Positions 18,606 to 26,693 of a DNA stretch of 44,851 bases are shown here, one piece after another. Origin of the DNA: UBA6772 sp965183875 (lineage in GTDB: Bacteria > Bacteroidota > Bacteroidia > Flavobacteriales > UBA7430). Every line of letters begins with the position of its first letter. The stretch's first letter is position 1. Location of the stretch: assembly GCA_965183875.1 (NCBI GenBank), contig CBCYMK010000034.1, positions 1-44,851 of the forward strand, in the 5' to 3' direction. The notes under the pieces were generated by a model. It was not told the origin of the DNA, did no database searches, and saw only the letters and a program-made list of their open reading frames with translations. The translations under genes and the position numbers were made by a program.

Positions 18606-18671
18606 TGGTTAATGGTTAATGGTTAATGGTTAATGGTTAATGGTTAATGGTTAATGGTTAATGGTTAATGG
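18588..18671. repeat. Perfect heptamer tandem repeat TTAATGG, 12 copies
   Basis: Twelve identical head-to-tail 7-base units occupy 84 bases with no mismatch, followed by TTAAAA and the glyoxylate operon terminator. Such purity implies recent slippage or amplification. The array starts inside the small lipoprotein ORF. Confidence 0.97.
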
Positions 18672-18673
18672 TT

Positions 18674-18708
18674 AAAAAAAAAGGAGAAGCGTAGCTCTCC
18701 TTTTTTTT
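18674..18708 (-). terminator. Terminator of the aceBA operon (probably bidirectional)
   Basis: A GGAGA…TCTCC stem with an inner AGC/GCT pairing is flanked by A9 and T8 runs, giving U-tracts in both directions. It lies 38 bases beyond the isocitrate lyase stop at 18746 and just after the heptamer array on the other strand. Confidence 0.85.
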
Positions 18709-18745
18709 AACACTAAAACCAATAAATTATTTTTGGCAGCTATAA

Positions 18746-20365
18746 TTAGGCAACACAGTCATGCTCTACTTTAGTCGTTTTAACTTCAAACTGATTGGAA
18801 GTATTGTTTGCTCCTCCAGCTTTTAGTGCTTTTTCTCCTGCAAAGAAAGTTTTGTGATCATCGCCTAGGTTAGACCCTGCCATTCTTTGGTGCTTCACAC
18901 AAGAAACCCCTTTTCTAATCTCCTGTCTTTGCACATCTCTTACATAAGCCAGCATACCTAAATCACCAAAATAGCCTTCTGTTAAATCATTCATATGAAG
19001 GGCGGTAGTATGGTAAGTTGGCAAGGTAATAAGGTGATGAAATATCCCAGCCTCTCTAGCACTATCAATTTGGAAGGTTTTAATTTTTTCGTCAGCTAAA
19101 ATACTGAGCTCAGATTGATCGTATTCTGCGGACATTAAATTTTCTCTGTCATACAGACTCATTTCCTTTCCATTCTCAAGCATTTCATCATAAGCTTGAT
19201 TTCTGAAGTTTAAGGTCCAATTAAAAGAAGGTGAATTATTGTAAACCAATTTAGCATTGGGCACAACTTCCCGCACCCTATTTACCATATGTGCAATTTG
19301 TTTCACATCTGGTGTTGGCGTTTCAATCCACAGTAAATCGGCTCCATTCTGTAAACTAGTAATACAATCTAAGACTACACGATCAATATTAGAACCTTCT
19401 TTAAATTTATACAATCCATTAGCTAATCGTACAGGACGAACTAATCTACCCTCTCTCTTTAGCAATACATCGCTCTCAGCAGCTTCAATCAATTCAATTT
19501 CTTCAGCTTCTACAAACGATAAATACTGAGATGGTAAATCACCAGGCTCCTTACTAACAGGTAATTTTTGAGTAAGACCTGCTCCTTCGGAGTCAGTTCT
19601 AGCAACAATAACACCCTGATCAACTCCCAACTCTAAAAACGCATACCTAATGGCATTAATTTTAGCTATAAAATCTTCATGAGGTACAGTAACCTTCCCA
19701 TCTTGATGCCCACATTGCTTAGCATCTGAAACTTGATTTTCGATTTGTATTGCGCAGGCACCAGCTTCAATCATTTTCTTAGACAATAAATAGGTTGCCT
19801 CTTCATTTCCAAAACCAGCATCTATATCAGCTATAATAGGAACTATATGCGTTTCAAAATTATCGATCTGCCCTTGCACATCCTCCCCATTATCCAAGCG
19901 TCTAAATAAATCGTTCAATTCTATAGCATCAGCCTGACGTAAAAAATCATAAATCTCTTTTATTAATGCAGGAACACTAGTTTTTTCGTGCATAGACTGA
20001 TCAGGTAGAGGACCAAATTCAGACCGCAATGCTGCAACCATCCAACCCGAAAGATATAGATAACTTTTATTCGTTGTTTTATGATGCTTCTTTACTGCTA
20101 TCATATTTTGTTGAGCCACAAAACCATGCCAACAACCGAGAGACTGAGTGTAGTTTGAGGCATCCTTATCATAATCAGCCATATCTTCTCGCATAATAGC
20201 GGAAGTATATTTGGCTATATCTAAGCCCGTTCTAAAACGATTTTGAGTCACCATTTTAGCCGCGCTTTCTGCACTAATACTATCCCAGCTCTCACCGAAT
20301 TTCAACTTTAAATTTCGTACTGTCTCCAATGCAGATGCATACTTGTTTTGATGTATAGTTCTCAT
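18746..20365 (-). CDS. aceA: Isocitrate lyase
   Basis: It cleaves isocitrate to glyoxylate and succinate in the glyoxylate shunt. The 539-residue length from the ATG at 20363-20365 fits the larger isocitrate lyase subclass; a TTG at 20407 would add 14 residues that look unrelated. Visible motifs are DIDAGFGNEEATYLL (metal/substrate loop), the catalytic-cysteine loop AKQCGHQDGK at about residue 218 (KQCGH, the variant of this subclass, rather than KKCGH), VARTDSEGAG, and YNNSPSFNW. It is the second gene after malate synthase with a 46-base gap, so it is co-transcribed. Regulation is probably through the divergent RamB/ScfR-type protein at 22133. A terminator follows at 18674-18708. Confidence 0.95.
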   Translation of the reverse strand: MRTIHQNKYASALETVRNLKLKFGESWDSISAESAAKMVTQNRFRTGLDIAKYTSAIMREDMADYDKDASNYTQSLGCWHGFVAQQNMIAVKKHHKTTNKSYLYLSGWMVAALRSEFGPLPDQSMHEKTSVPALIKEIYDFLRQADAIELNDLFRRLDNGEDVQGQIDNFETHIVPIIADIDAGFGNEEATYLLSKKMIEAGACAIQIENQVSDAKQCGHQDGKVTVPHEDFIAKINAIRYAFLELGVDQGVIVARTDSEGAGLTQKLPVSKEPGDLPSQYLSFVEAEEIELIEAAESDVLLKREGRLVRPVRLANGLYKFKEGSNIDRVVLDCITSLQNGADLLWIETPTPDVKQIAHMVNRVREVVPNAKLVYNNSPSFNWTLNFRNQAYDEMLENGKEMSLYDRENLMSAEYDQSELSILADEKIKTFQIDSAREAGIFHHLITLPTYHTTALHMNDLTEGYFGDLGMLAYVRDVQRQEIRKGVSCVKHQRMAGSNLGDDHKTFFAGEKALKAGGANNTSNQFEVKTTKVEHDCVA

Positions 20366-20411
20366 ATTTTTTGGTTTTAAAAGAGATTTGATTTTAGTGA
20401 ACAGCAATTGA

Positions 20412-22007
20412 CTATATACTTGGGTAAGCTTTTAGAGTTAAGAATTCTTCAAATTCGTTGTTAAAAACGAGCTCTTCAAATAAACATATAGCTTCGGGGA
20501 ATCGAGAATTATCAAAGAAATGGGCTCCAACATATTCTTTAATCTTAACCAACTCTTCTGGAATTAATTGGCGCAGTAACTTTCGATCTATCTTAGTACC
20601 ATTTTCGAGTACTGCTTCATGTTTCAACCATTGCCATAACTGGGCTCTAGAAATTTCTGCTGTTGCTGCATCTTCCATTAAATTATAAAGTGCTGCAGCC
20701 CCATTCCCCATTAACCAAGCATTTATATAAAGAATGCCTATATTAATATTTTTCCGTACTCCCTTTTCTGTAATTTTTAATTCAGGTAGCTCAATCAGGT
20801 CATTCGCACAAATAGTTATATCAGAACGTAGTACATCGATTTGATTCTTTGTAGGCATTACAGAATCAAATACTTCTTGAGCAACTGGTACTAAGGCAGG
20901 GTGAGCCACCCAAGTACCATCATGGCCATTTCTCACCTCTCTCAATTTATCTTGAGCCACCTTTTCAAGAGCAATACCATTAGCATACTCATCATTCTTT
21001 ATAGGAATTTGAGCCGCCATTCCACCAATGGCTAATGCTCCACGTTTATGACAGGTCTGAATTAATAATAGAGAGTAGTTATTCATGAATGGAATCGACA
21101 TACCTACCAAATCTCTATCTGATAATAAAAATTCGCTATGCATTCGAAAACGCTTAATAAATGAAAATATATAATCCCAACGTCCGCAATTTAACCCTGC
21201 ACTATGGTCACGCAGTTCATAGATTATTTCATCCATTTCGAAAGCTGCCATTATCGTTTCTATTAATACTGTAGCCTTTATTGTTTTTTGAGGTATTGAC
21301 AGATAATCTTGTGCAAAAACAAACACCTCATTCCATAAACGAGCCTCCAAATGCGATTCCATTTTAGGTAAATAAAAATAAGGTGCAGTCCCCTTTTTGA
21401 GTAATGATTTAGCATTGTGAAAAAAGTAAAGTCCAAAATCAACTAACGAAGCACTCATAAACTCACCGTTAACCAACAAATGACGCTCGTTTAAATGCCA
21501 TGCTCTAGGACGAACCATCAAAACAGCAGTCTGCCTATTAAGGGTATAATGTTTTGAGGATCCTTGTTTAGTAAAACTAATTGTGCCGTCTACAGCATCT
21601 TTCAAATTCTGCTGACCATCAATAATATTAGTCCAATTGGGAGAAGTACTATCCTCGAAATCCGCCATAAAGGTCTTAGCACCAGAATTAAGTGCATTTA
21701 TAATCATCTTTCTGCTTACCGGACCGGTAATCTCTACCCTTCTATCTAGTAGGTCTTCTGGAATGGGAGCAACCTTCCAATTTCCACTTCTTATATATTC
21801 TGTTTCAGGTAAAAAGTAAGGCATCACGCCATTATCAATTTCTGCTTGGCGATTTTTGCGATCAGAAATTAAATTCAAACGTGTTTTATTAAATTTTTTG
21901 TGTAATTCACAGAGAAAATTTAAAGCCTCATCACATAATATAACTTTATTTATATTTTCTTTTTCAACAATCTCAACATTCAAATCTACAAGCACATCAC
22001 TATCCAT
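20412..22007 (-). CDS. aceB: Malate synthase A
   Basis: It condenses glyoxylate with acetyl-CoA to malate, completing the glyoxylate shunt with the isocitrate lyase downstream. The 531-residue length is normal for isoform A. Key stretches are FMADFEDSTSPNW, MVRPRAWHLNERH, GLNCGRWDYIFSF (about residue 272; family signature), HDGTWVAHPALVP, and MEDAATAEISRAQLWQW, which contains the C-terminal catalytic Asp region. The ATG at 22005-22007 lies about 18 bases after the predicted transcription start. It is first in the operon and divergent from the regulator with only 125 bases between. Confidence 0.96.
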   Translation of the reverse strand: MDSDVLVDLNVEIVEKENINKVILCDEALNFLCELHKKFNKTRLNLISDRKNRQAEIDNGVMPYFLPETEYIRSGNWKVAPIPEDLLDRRVEITGPVSRKMIINALNSGAKTFMADFEDSTSPNWTNIIDGQQNLKDAVDGTISFTKQGSSKHYTLNRQTAVLMVRPRAWHLNERHLLVNGEFMSASLVDFGLYFFHNAKSLLKKGTAPYFYLPKMESHLEARLWNEVFVFAQDYLSIPQKTIKATVLIETIMAAFEMDEIIYELRDHSAGLNCGRWDYIFSFIKRFRMHSEFLLSDRDLVGMSIPFMNNYSLLLIQTCHKRGALAIGGMAAQIPIKNDEYANGIALEKVAQDKLREVRNGHDGTWVAHPALVPVAQEVFDSVMPTKNQIDVLRSDITICANDLIELPELKITEKGVRKNINIGILYINAWLMGNGAAALYNLMEDAATAEISRAQLWQWLKHEAVLENGTKIDRKLLRQLIPEELVKIKEYVGAHFFDNSRFPEAICLFEELVFNNEFEEFLTLKAYPSI

Positions 22008-22029
22008 AAGTCTGATTTTAGGTTCCTTA

Positions 22030-22037
22030 CAAATCTA
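22030..22037 (-). promoter_or_regulatory. Predicted -7 element of the aceBA operon
   Basis: On the minus strand this reads TAGATTTG, matching TAnnTTTG. The implied start is near 22025, leaving a leader of about 18 bases before aceB. The palindrome at 22058-22069 falls about 20-30 bases upstream, over the -33 region. Confidence 0.55.
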
Positions 22038-22057
22038 GACAAAATTCTTTTTGTTTT

Positions 22058-22105
22058 GCGAATTTTCGCTGGCTATTACTTATTCGCTATTAATGAATTT
22101 ACGCT
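22058..22105. promoter_or_regulatory. Candidate operator: palindrome and three spaced TTCGCT-like repeats
   Basis: 22058-22069 is GCGAA-TT-TTCGC, a perfect inverted repeat. TTCGCT at 22065 and 22083, and TACGCT at 22100, form direct repeats with a period of about 17-18 bases. They lie between the opposed -7 elements of aceB and the XRE gene. Binding by the RamB-like protein is inferred from position. Confidence 0.45.
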
Positions 22106-22120
22106 AAACAATAAAATTAC

Positions 22121-22128
22121 TACCTTTG
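22121..22128 (+). promoter_or_regulatory. Predicted -7 element of the XRE regulator gene
   Basis: TACCTTTG is a full TAnnTTTG match ending only 4 bases before the ATG at 22133. Bacteroidetes transcripts usually start 4-7 bases after this element, so the mRNA would be leaderless or nearly so. Confidence 0.5.
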
Positions 22129-22132
22129 ACGC

Positions 22133-23623
22133 ATGAGCGTAAATAAGGAAAACATAAAAATAATACTGGGCCTAAAACTAAAGCAGGCAAGAAAAGAGCA
22201 AAAACTCTCTTTAGCGAAATTGTCAGAAAAGTCAGGTTTATCTGTATCGTATTTAAACGAGATTGAGAAGGGAAAAAAATACCCTAAACCTGAAAAAATA
22301 CATGCATTATCGACTGCTTTAGACTTAAATTTTGATGAATTAATCTCATTAAAACTCGAAAAACGTCTTTCTCCACTAAGCACGCTTATAAAAAGCGATA
22401 TTTTAAACGACCTCCCATTAGACTTTTTTGGGATTGATTCAAAAAAACTAGTAAACCTACTAGCAGATGCACCTACAAGGGTAAACGCTTTTATAAGCGC
22501 CATACTAGAAATCGCAAGAGACCACCAATTAAACCAAGAACATTTTTACTATTCAGCATTAAGAGCCTACCAAGAGTTACACTTAAATTACTTTGAAGAA
22601 ATTGAAGACTCGGTAGCCTCCTGCCTAAGAACATACGGACTAAATAAAAAAGGAGTTACCAGTTCTGAATTAAAAAAAGTATTAGAAAACCACTACAACT
22701 ACAAACTCAAAGAAATTGATCTTGAACAATTCAATAAACTAGAGAGTCTAAGATCTGTTTTAAAAAACGGCAACGAAAACACCCTTTATATAAACCCTAC
22801 TTTACAAGAATCACAATTAAGATTCATCCTAGGGAGAGAAATAGGATTTAACTTTCTTAAAATAGAAGAGAGGCCTTACACATTCAGCCATCATATAGCA
22901 AAAAACTTCAACGAAGTACTCAATAATTTCAAAGCATCATACTTCTCTATAGCTCTGCTCATAAACCAAGACGAGCTCCAAGAAGATCTAACAAGATTTT
23001 TCGACAAGAACACATTTGATCCAAAAGAAGTTGAAAACTTACTAGACAAATACAATGCATCACCAGAGATGTTATTTCAAAGAATAACCAATATTTTGCC
23101 AAAAAAGATGGGCTTAAAAAACCTGTTCTTTTTACGGTTCAACAATAAATCAGATAGCAGCTACTACACCTTAAACAAAGAACTGCATTTAAACAAATTA
23201 CACAACCCACACGGAAACAAAATCGAAGAACATTACTGCAGAAGATGGATTACCTTAGAGGTATTGCAAGAATTAAAAAACAACCAAGAAAACAAAGGCG
23301 ACAATAGTAATATCATTAGAGCTCAGCGGTCTTCTTATATAGACTCCGAAAATGAATACCTCTGCTTCTCCATTGCTCGATCTATGTACCCAACACCAAA
23401 TGCAAACAGCAGTGTTACCATAGGCTTACTTATAAACGATAAACTCAAAAAGAAAATATCATTCTTAAAAGATGAAAAAATTCTGACAAAAAAAGTGAAT
23501 GCTACCTGCGAGCGATGTACACTTACCGACTGTAAGGACCGAGTAGCTAAAGCAAGTGTTGTTGAGAAAGAAAACATCGAAAGGGCGGTAGAAAATGAAA
23601 TTAACAAACTCTTAAATGAGTAA
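22133..23623 (+). CDS. RamB/ScfR-type XRE-family transcriptional regulator
   Basis: This 496-residue protein has an N-terminal XRE helix-turn-helix (about residues 10-65, SLAKLSEKSGLSVSYLNEIEKG), a central region with the IrrE/ImmA-like fold of COG3800-type proteins (LRFILGREIGFNFL…), and a C-terminal Cys-rich motif CERCTLTDC at 459-467. This is the layout of short-chain fatty acyl regulators (ScfR) such as RamB. In Corynebacterium and Mycobacterium, RamB represses aceA/aceB or icl1, so divergence from aceBA here is strong context for control of the glyoxylate shunt. The HExxH typical of active ImmA peptidases is not seen. The ligand (acyl-CoA?) and the role of the cysteines are inferred or unknown. 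Confidence 0.9.
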   Translation: MSVNKENIKIILGLKLKQARKEQKLSLAKLSEKSGLSVSYLNEIEKGKKYPKPEKIHALSTALDLNFDELISLKLEKRLSPLSTLIKSDILNDLPLDFFGIDSKKLVNLLADAPTRVNAFISAILEIARDHQLNQEHFYYSALRAYQELHLNYFEEIEDSVASCLRTYGLNKKGVTSSELKKVLENHYNYKLKEIDLEQFNKLESLRSVLKNGNENTLYINPTLQESQLRFILGREIGFNFLKIEERPYTFSHHIAKNFNEVLNNFKASYFSIALLINQDELQEDLTRFFDKNTFDPKEVENLLDKYNASPEMLFQRITNILPKKMGLKNLFFLRFNNKSDSSYYTLNKELHLNKLHNPHGNKIEEHYCRRWITLEVLQELKNNQENKGDNSNIIRAQRSSYIDSENEYLCFSIARSMYPTPNANSSVTIGLLINDKLKKKISFLKDEKILTKKVNATCERCTLTDCKDRVAKASVVEKENIERAVENEINKLLNE

Positions 23624-23678
23624 GTATTGACCTAAACAAATAATTACCAAAAAAGAGAGACAAAAACAATCTAAACCT

Positions 23679-23686
23679 TATTTTTG
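23679..23686 (+). promoter_or_regulatory. Predicted -7 element of ctaB
   Basis: TATTTTTG matches TAnnTTTG. It overlaps a possible TTG start at 23684, which argues for the second TTG at 23708 as the true start, about 15 bases after the predicted transcription start. Confidence 0.45.
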
Positions 23687-23707
23687 CCTCATCAAAATAG
23701 CGCAACC

Positions 23708-24589
23708 TTGAAAAACAAAATTAAAGATTATAGTCAGCTCGCAAAGCTACGCCTTTCTAGTACTGTAGTGTTTTCTGCATTAGTAGGGTACTTACTAGCC
23801 GTAGATGAAGTTGATTTTAAAATCCTACTCATGCTTCTAATTGGAGGATTTATGGTTGTAGCTTCATCAAACGGATTTAATCAGGTTTACGAAAAAGAAA
23901 CCGACAAACTGATGGACAGAACCAAGGAGCGACCTATGCCAGCTGGCAGAATGGCTTCTTCAGAAGGTTTATTATTCTCAACCATACTAGGGTTGATAGG
24001 GATGATTATACTCTATTATATAAATGCAAAATCTGCCCTTTTTGGCGCAGCAGCCTTAGTTTTATACGCAGCTGTATACACCCCACTTAAAACGGTAAGT
24101 CCAATTGCTGTTTTTGTAGGAGCTTTTCCAGGCGCCATTCCTTTTATGCTGGGATGGGTAGCAGCAACAAACGAATTTGGAACAGAACCAGGAACCTTAT
24201 TTGCCATTCAATTTCTTTGGCAATTCCCTCACTTTTGGGCTATAGCTTGGCTCCTCGATGAGGACTATAAAAAAGCAGGTATCAGAATGCTTCCTTCAGG
24301 AATGAAGGACAAGAAAAGTGCTTTCCAAGCCATGCTTTATACAATATGGCTTATCCCTGTTTCTATTATGCCCTTTATTTTTCCTTATATAGGAATAGAA
24401 AGCAAACTACTACTTAGCCCTATAGGAGCAATACTTACACTAATAATGGGTCTTTTCTTATACAAAAAGAGTGCTTTACTCTTAAAAAATTGCGATCAAG
24501 CATCTGCAAAGAAATTAATGTTCGGTAGCTTGATCTACTTACCAAGTATTCAAATTATTTATTTACTCGACAAATACCTTTTACAATAA
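23708..24589 (+). CDS. ctaB: Protoheme IX farnesyltransferase (heme O synthase)
   Basis: This UbiA-family integral membrane prenyltransferase converts heme B to heme O for the heme-copper oxidase. About nine hydrophobic helices are visible. The Asp-rich motif is NQVYEKETDKLMDRTKERP, and the second conserved loop is LDEDYKKAGIRMLP. No ATG is available at the N-terminus: TTG codons at 23684 and 23708 are the options. The second (293 residues) is preferred because the first lies inside the predicted -7 element. The stop abuts the next gene's ATG with no gap, so ctaB and the following subunit III gene are an operon. Confidence 0.93.
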   Translation: MKNKIKDYSQLAKLRLSSTVVFSALVGYLLAVDEVDFKILLMLLIGGFMVVASSNGFNQVYEKETDKLMDRTKERPMPAGRMASSEGLLFSTILGLIGMIILYYINAKSALFGAAALVLYAAVYTPLKTVSPIAVFVGAFPGAIPFMLGWVAATNEFGTEPGTLFAIQFLWQFPHFWAIAWLLDEDYKKAGIRMLPSGMKDKKSAFQAMLYTIWLIPVSIMPFIFPYIGIESKLLLSPIGAILTLIMGLFLYKKSALLLKNCDQASAKKLMFGSLIYLPSIQIIYLLDKYLLQ

Positions 24590-25159
24590 ATGAAACCTGT
24601 ATCAGAACTCCACAAGAAAAAAACGCGTAAACCTTTACTATTCATATCTATGATTAGTATAGTAATGTTGTTTATCGGTTTTACATCGGGCTATATAGTT
24701 CGTAAAGCTGAAGGAAACTGGATGGCATTTGACCTTCCTGATGCATTTTTTATAAGTACTGCGGTAATCATTCTTAGTAGTATAGTAATACAAAAGAGTT
24801 TACAGGCTGCTAAAAACGATAATTTTGATATTGTAAAACGATTACTTGGAATAACGGCTCTACTGGGTATTGCCTTTACAATACTTCAGTTTGAAGGCTG
24901 GTCTGAAATGCGAAATATGGGCGTATTTTTTACGGGAGAAAACAGCAATGCTGCCGGGTCTTTTGTATATGTTATTACACTGGTACATTTAGTACACTTA
25001 ATAGCAGGACTAATCTCTATAATCGTAATGTACTATAATTCGAGAAACCATAAATACACAAGTAAAAATGCACTCGGACTCGAATTAGGAGTAATATTTT
25101 GGCACTTCTTAGGAGGTCTATGGATTTATTTATTCCTGTTCTTTTTACTTACTCGCTAG
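24590..25159 (+). CDS. Heme-copper oxidase subunit III, short form
   Basis: This 189-residue protein has five transmembrane helices (about residues 15-35, 50-68, 85-103, 122-145, 165-186), the count typical of short subunit III (CyoC/CtaE-like) proteins. Motifs include LQFEGWSEM, LVHLVHLIAGL and FWHFLGGLWIYLF, matching subunit III His-rich helices. It starts directly at the ctaB stop. A second, longer subunit III gene follows 370 bases on, the usual Flavobacteriia arrangement. Subunits I and II are not in the window. Confidence 0.9.
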   Translation: MKPVSELHKKKTRKPLLFISMISIVMLFIGFTSGYIVRKAEGNWMAFDLPDAFFISTAVIILSSIVIQKSLQAAKNDNFDIVKRLLGITALLGIAFTILQFEGWSEMRNMGVFFTGENSNAAGSFVYVITLVHLVHLIAGLISIIVMYYNSRNHKYTSKNALGLELGVIFWHFLGGLWIYLFLFFLLTR

Positions 25160-25176
25160 ACAATCACAATTATGAA

Positions 25177-25199
25177 TATCTACTCGAATAGAGGAGATA
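25177..25199 (+). terminator. Imperfect hairpin after the short subunit III gene
   Basis: TATCTACTC pairs with GAGGAGATA around GAATA with one A·G mismatch, 17 bases after the stop at 25159. No strong T-tract follows, so it could be a weak terminator or an mRNA-stabilising stem. Confidence 0.35.
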
Positions 25200-25250
25200 G
25201 ATTTTGATTGTGATAACTTTTATTTTAGTGGAGAAAACGTAAAAAAAATG

Positions 25251-25268
25251 GCCTGTCTACAGGCAGGC
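25251..25268. repeat. Short palindromic element GCCTG-TCTA-CAGGC
   Basis: Perfect 5-base arms around TCTA, followed by AGGC, make a small GC-rich palindrome in otherwise AT-rich DNA. It resembles the dispersed CCTGTCTGCAGGC-like words I recall from flavobacterial intergenic DNA. No gene is supported in 25160-25529 apart from this, the hairpin, and the next gene's promoter and leader. Confidence 0.45.
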
Positions 25269-25446
25269 AACATAGAACAAGTAAGAGAAAAAATCTTGTT
25301 GTTTACGAGCCCTACTTTTGAATGCAGCTTTAGTTAAAGTAGCAGTTAAGCTACAAGAATGATTACCTTCATATTTAGAAGGACTCTAAACAAGAAGGTA
25401 ATGATGGAAAGCAAACAAACCATTTTTCTCTTTTCTAGGAAAGACT

Positions 25447-25454
25447 TATCTTTG
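25447..25454 (+). promoter_or_regulatory. Predicted -7 element of the second subunit III gene
   Basis: TATCTTTG is a full TAnnTTTG match 75 bases before the ATG at 25530. It would give a leader of about 70 bases that includes the perfect stem-loop at 25467-25487. Confidence 0.55.
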
Positions 25455-25466
25455 GCTCGCTTAAAA

Positions 25467-25487
25467 AGGCTTTATCAATTAAAGCCT
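25467..25487 (+). promoter_or_regulatory. Stem-loop in the 5' leader of the oxidase gene
   Basis: AGGCTTTA and TAAAGCCT form an uninterrupted 8-base-pair stem around TCAAT, inside the predicted leader. There is no T-run after it, so it is not a standard terminator. It may affect stability or translation. Confidence 0.45.
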
Positions 25488-25529
25488 CAATAAAGAACTA
25501 TATAACACACACATAAGCAATCACTTAGT

Positions 25530-26354
25530 ATGGGAGCACAATCAACTACAGAAAGCGTTTGGCGCGGGGGAGTAAAACCTTTTAAGGCCAGTTATGGAAA
25601 AATGATGATGTGGTTTTTCCTTTTAACGGATGCCTTAACATTTTCAGGATTTTTAGGAGTTTATGGCTTTGCGCGATTTAAGTATGCAGAAACCTGGCCA
25701 TTAGCAGAAAATGTATTTACACATTTCCCTGGTATACACGGTGATCAACCACTACTCTATGTAGCCTTAATGACCTTTATTCTTATTATGAGTTCGGTTA
25801 CTATGGTACTAGCGGTACACCATGGAAAAAACATGGATACAAAAAAAGTAGCATGGTGGATGGGATTCACAGTATTAGGAGGAATTATTTTCTTAGGTTC
25901 TCAAGCTTGGGAATGGATGCACTTTATTCACGGTACTGCAGAAGGAGCACTACAGCTAGCTGATGGTAGCATCGCTAAAGTAATTGCTGCTGGAACAGAA
26001 GTAATGGGGCAAACCTACAACTTCGATGTGCTTAGATTAGGTACAGAAAAATTCATTACTGACCCAACACTAATAGCTACATTAAGTGCAGGTGCAGAAC
26101 ATGTATACGGTGCTAATATGGTGGTTAATGAATATGGATTACCACAATTTGCGAACTTCTTCTTCTTCATTACAGGCTTCCACGGATTTCACGTATTTAC
26201 AGGTGTTTTATTAAACATTATTGTATTTGTGAACGTTCTATTCGGAACTTATGAAAAAAGAGGTCACTACGAAATGGTTGAGAAAGTTGGTTTATACTGG
26301 CACTTTGTCGATTTAGTTTGGGTATTTGTATTTACCTTCTTCTACTTGGTTTAA
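25530..26354 (+). CDS. Heme-copper oxidase subunit III, long form
   Basis: This 274-residue membrane protein carries subunit III signatures: KMMMWFFLLTDALTFSGFL near the N-terminus, GSQAWEWMHFIHG in the middle, FFFITGFHGFHVFTGVLLNI, and YWHFVDLVWVFVFTFFYLV at the C-terminus. Between the EWMHF and FFFITGFH helices is an insertion of about 75 polar residues (about 135-205), usual for Bacteroidetes oxidases but absent from the short copy at 24590. It sits before subunit IV in the same operon and forms part of the terminal oxidase in the cytoplasmic membrane. Confidence 0.93.
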   Translation: MGAQSTTESVWRGGVKPFKASYGKMMMWFFLLTDALTFSGFLGVYGFARFKYAETWPLAENVFTHFPGIHGDQPLLYVALMTFILIMSSVTMVLAVHHGKNMDTKKVAWWMGFTVLGGIIFLGSQAWEWMHFIHGTAEGALQLADGSIAKVIAAGTEVMGQTYNFDVLRLGTEKFITDPTLIATLSAGAEHVYGANMVVNEYGLPQFANFFFFITGFHGFHVFTGVLLNIIVFVNVLFGTYEKRGHYEMVEKVGLYWHFVDLVWVFVFTFFYLV

Positions 26355-26399
26355 TAGAACCTAACAAACACTACACAAACACTTAAAATACATTTAGAT

Positions 26400-26693
26400 A
26401 TGTCACACGATAACCACGGCGGAACAAAACAAATTTGGTTAGTTTTTTGGATTCTTTTAGCGCTTACAGGAATTGAGGTTGCTTTAGGTATATATAAGCC
26501 AGTAAGCTACGAAATTCTTAAATGGACATTCATTATCCTTACCCTAGTAAAAGCGTATTATATTGTTGCTTACTTTATGCACGTTAAACATGAAACTAAA
26601 AGCTTTGCCTGGACTTTGGCCTTACCAACTTTCATCTTAATACCTTATTTACTTTTTATATTATTGACCGAAGCAAGTGATTTGATTTTATAA
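26400..26693 (+). CDS. Cytochrome oxidase subunit IV (prokaryotic type)
   Basis: This 97-residue protein has three hydrophobic helices (about 10-28, 38-60, 68-90) and the conserved YYIVAYFMHVKHE loop of the COX4_pro/CyoD-like family. It follows the long subunit III by 45 bases and overlaps the next ATG by one base (TAATG). It is a small structural or assembly subunit of the oxidase. Confidence 0.9.
   Translation: MSHDNHGGTKQIWLVFWILLALTGIEVALGIYKPVSYEILKWTFIILTLVKAYYIVAYFMHVKHETKSFAWTLALPTFILIPYLLFILLTEASDLIL

Noticed and set aside
18588..18671. Possible CRISPR array
   Set aside because: The units are 7 bases with no spacers, and there are no cas genes.
20366..20407. TTG start for isocitrate lyase at 20407
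   Set aside because: It adds 14 residues unlike the family; the ATG at 20365 gives a normal N-terminus.
22120..22503. 127-codon minus-strand frame opposite the XRE gene
   Set aside because: It is a shadow of the HTH-coding region with low-complexity Ser/Phe text and no family features.
25249..25338. Short ORF starting MACLQAGNIEQ in the oxidase gap
   Set aside because: It has under 30 codons, runs through the palindrome, and shows no ribosome-binding or family signal.
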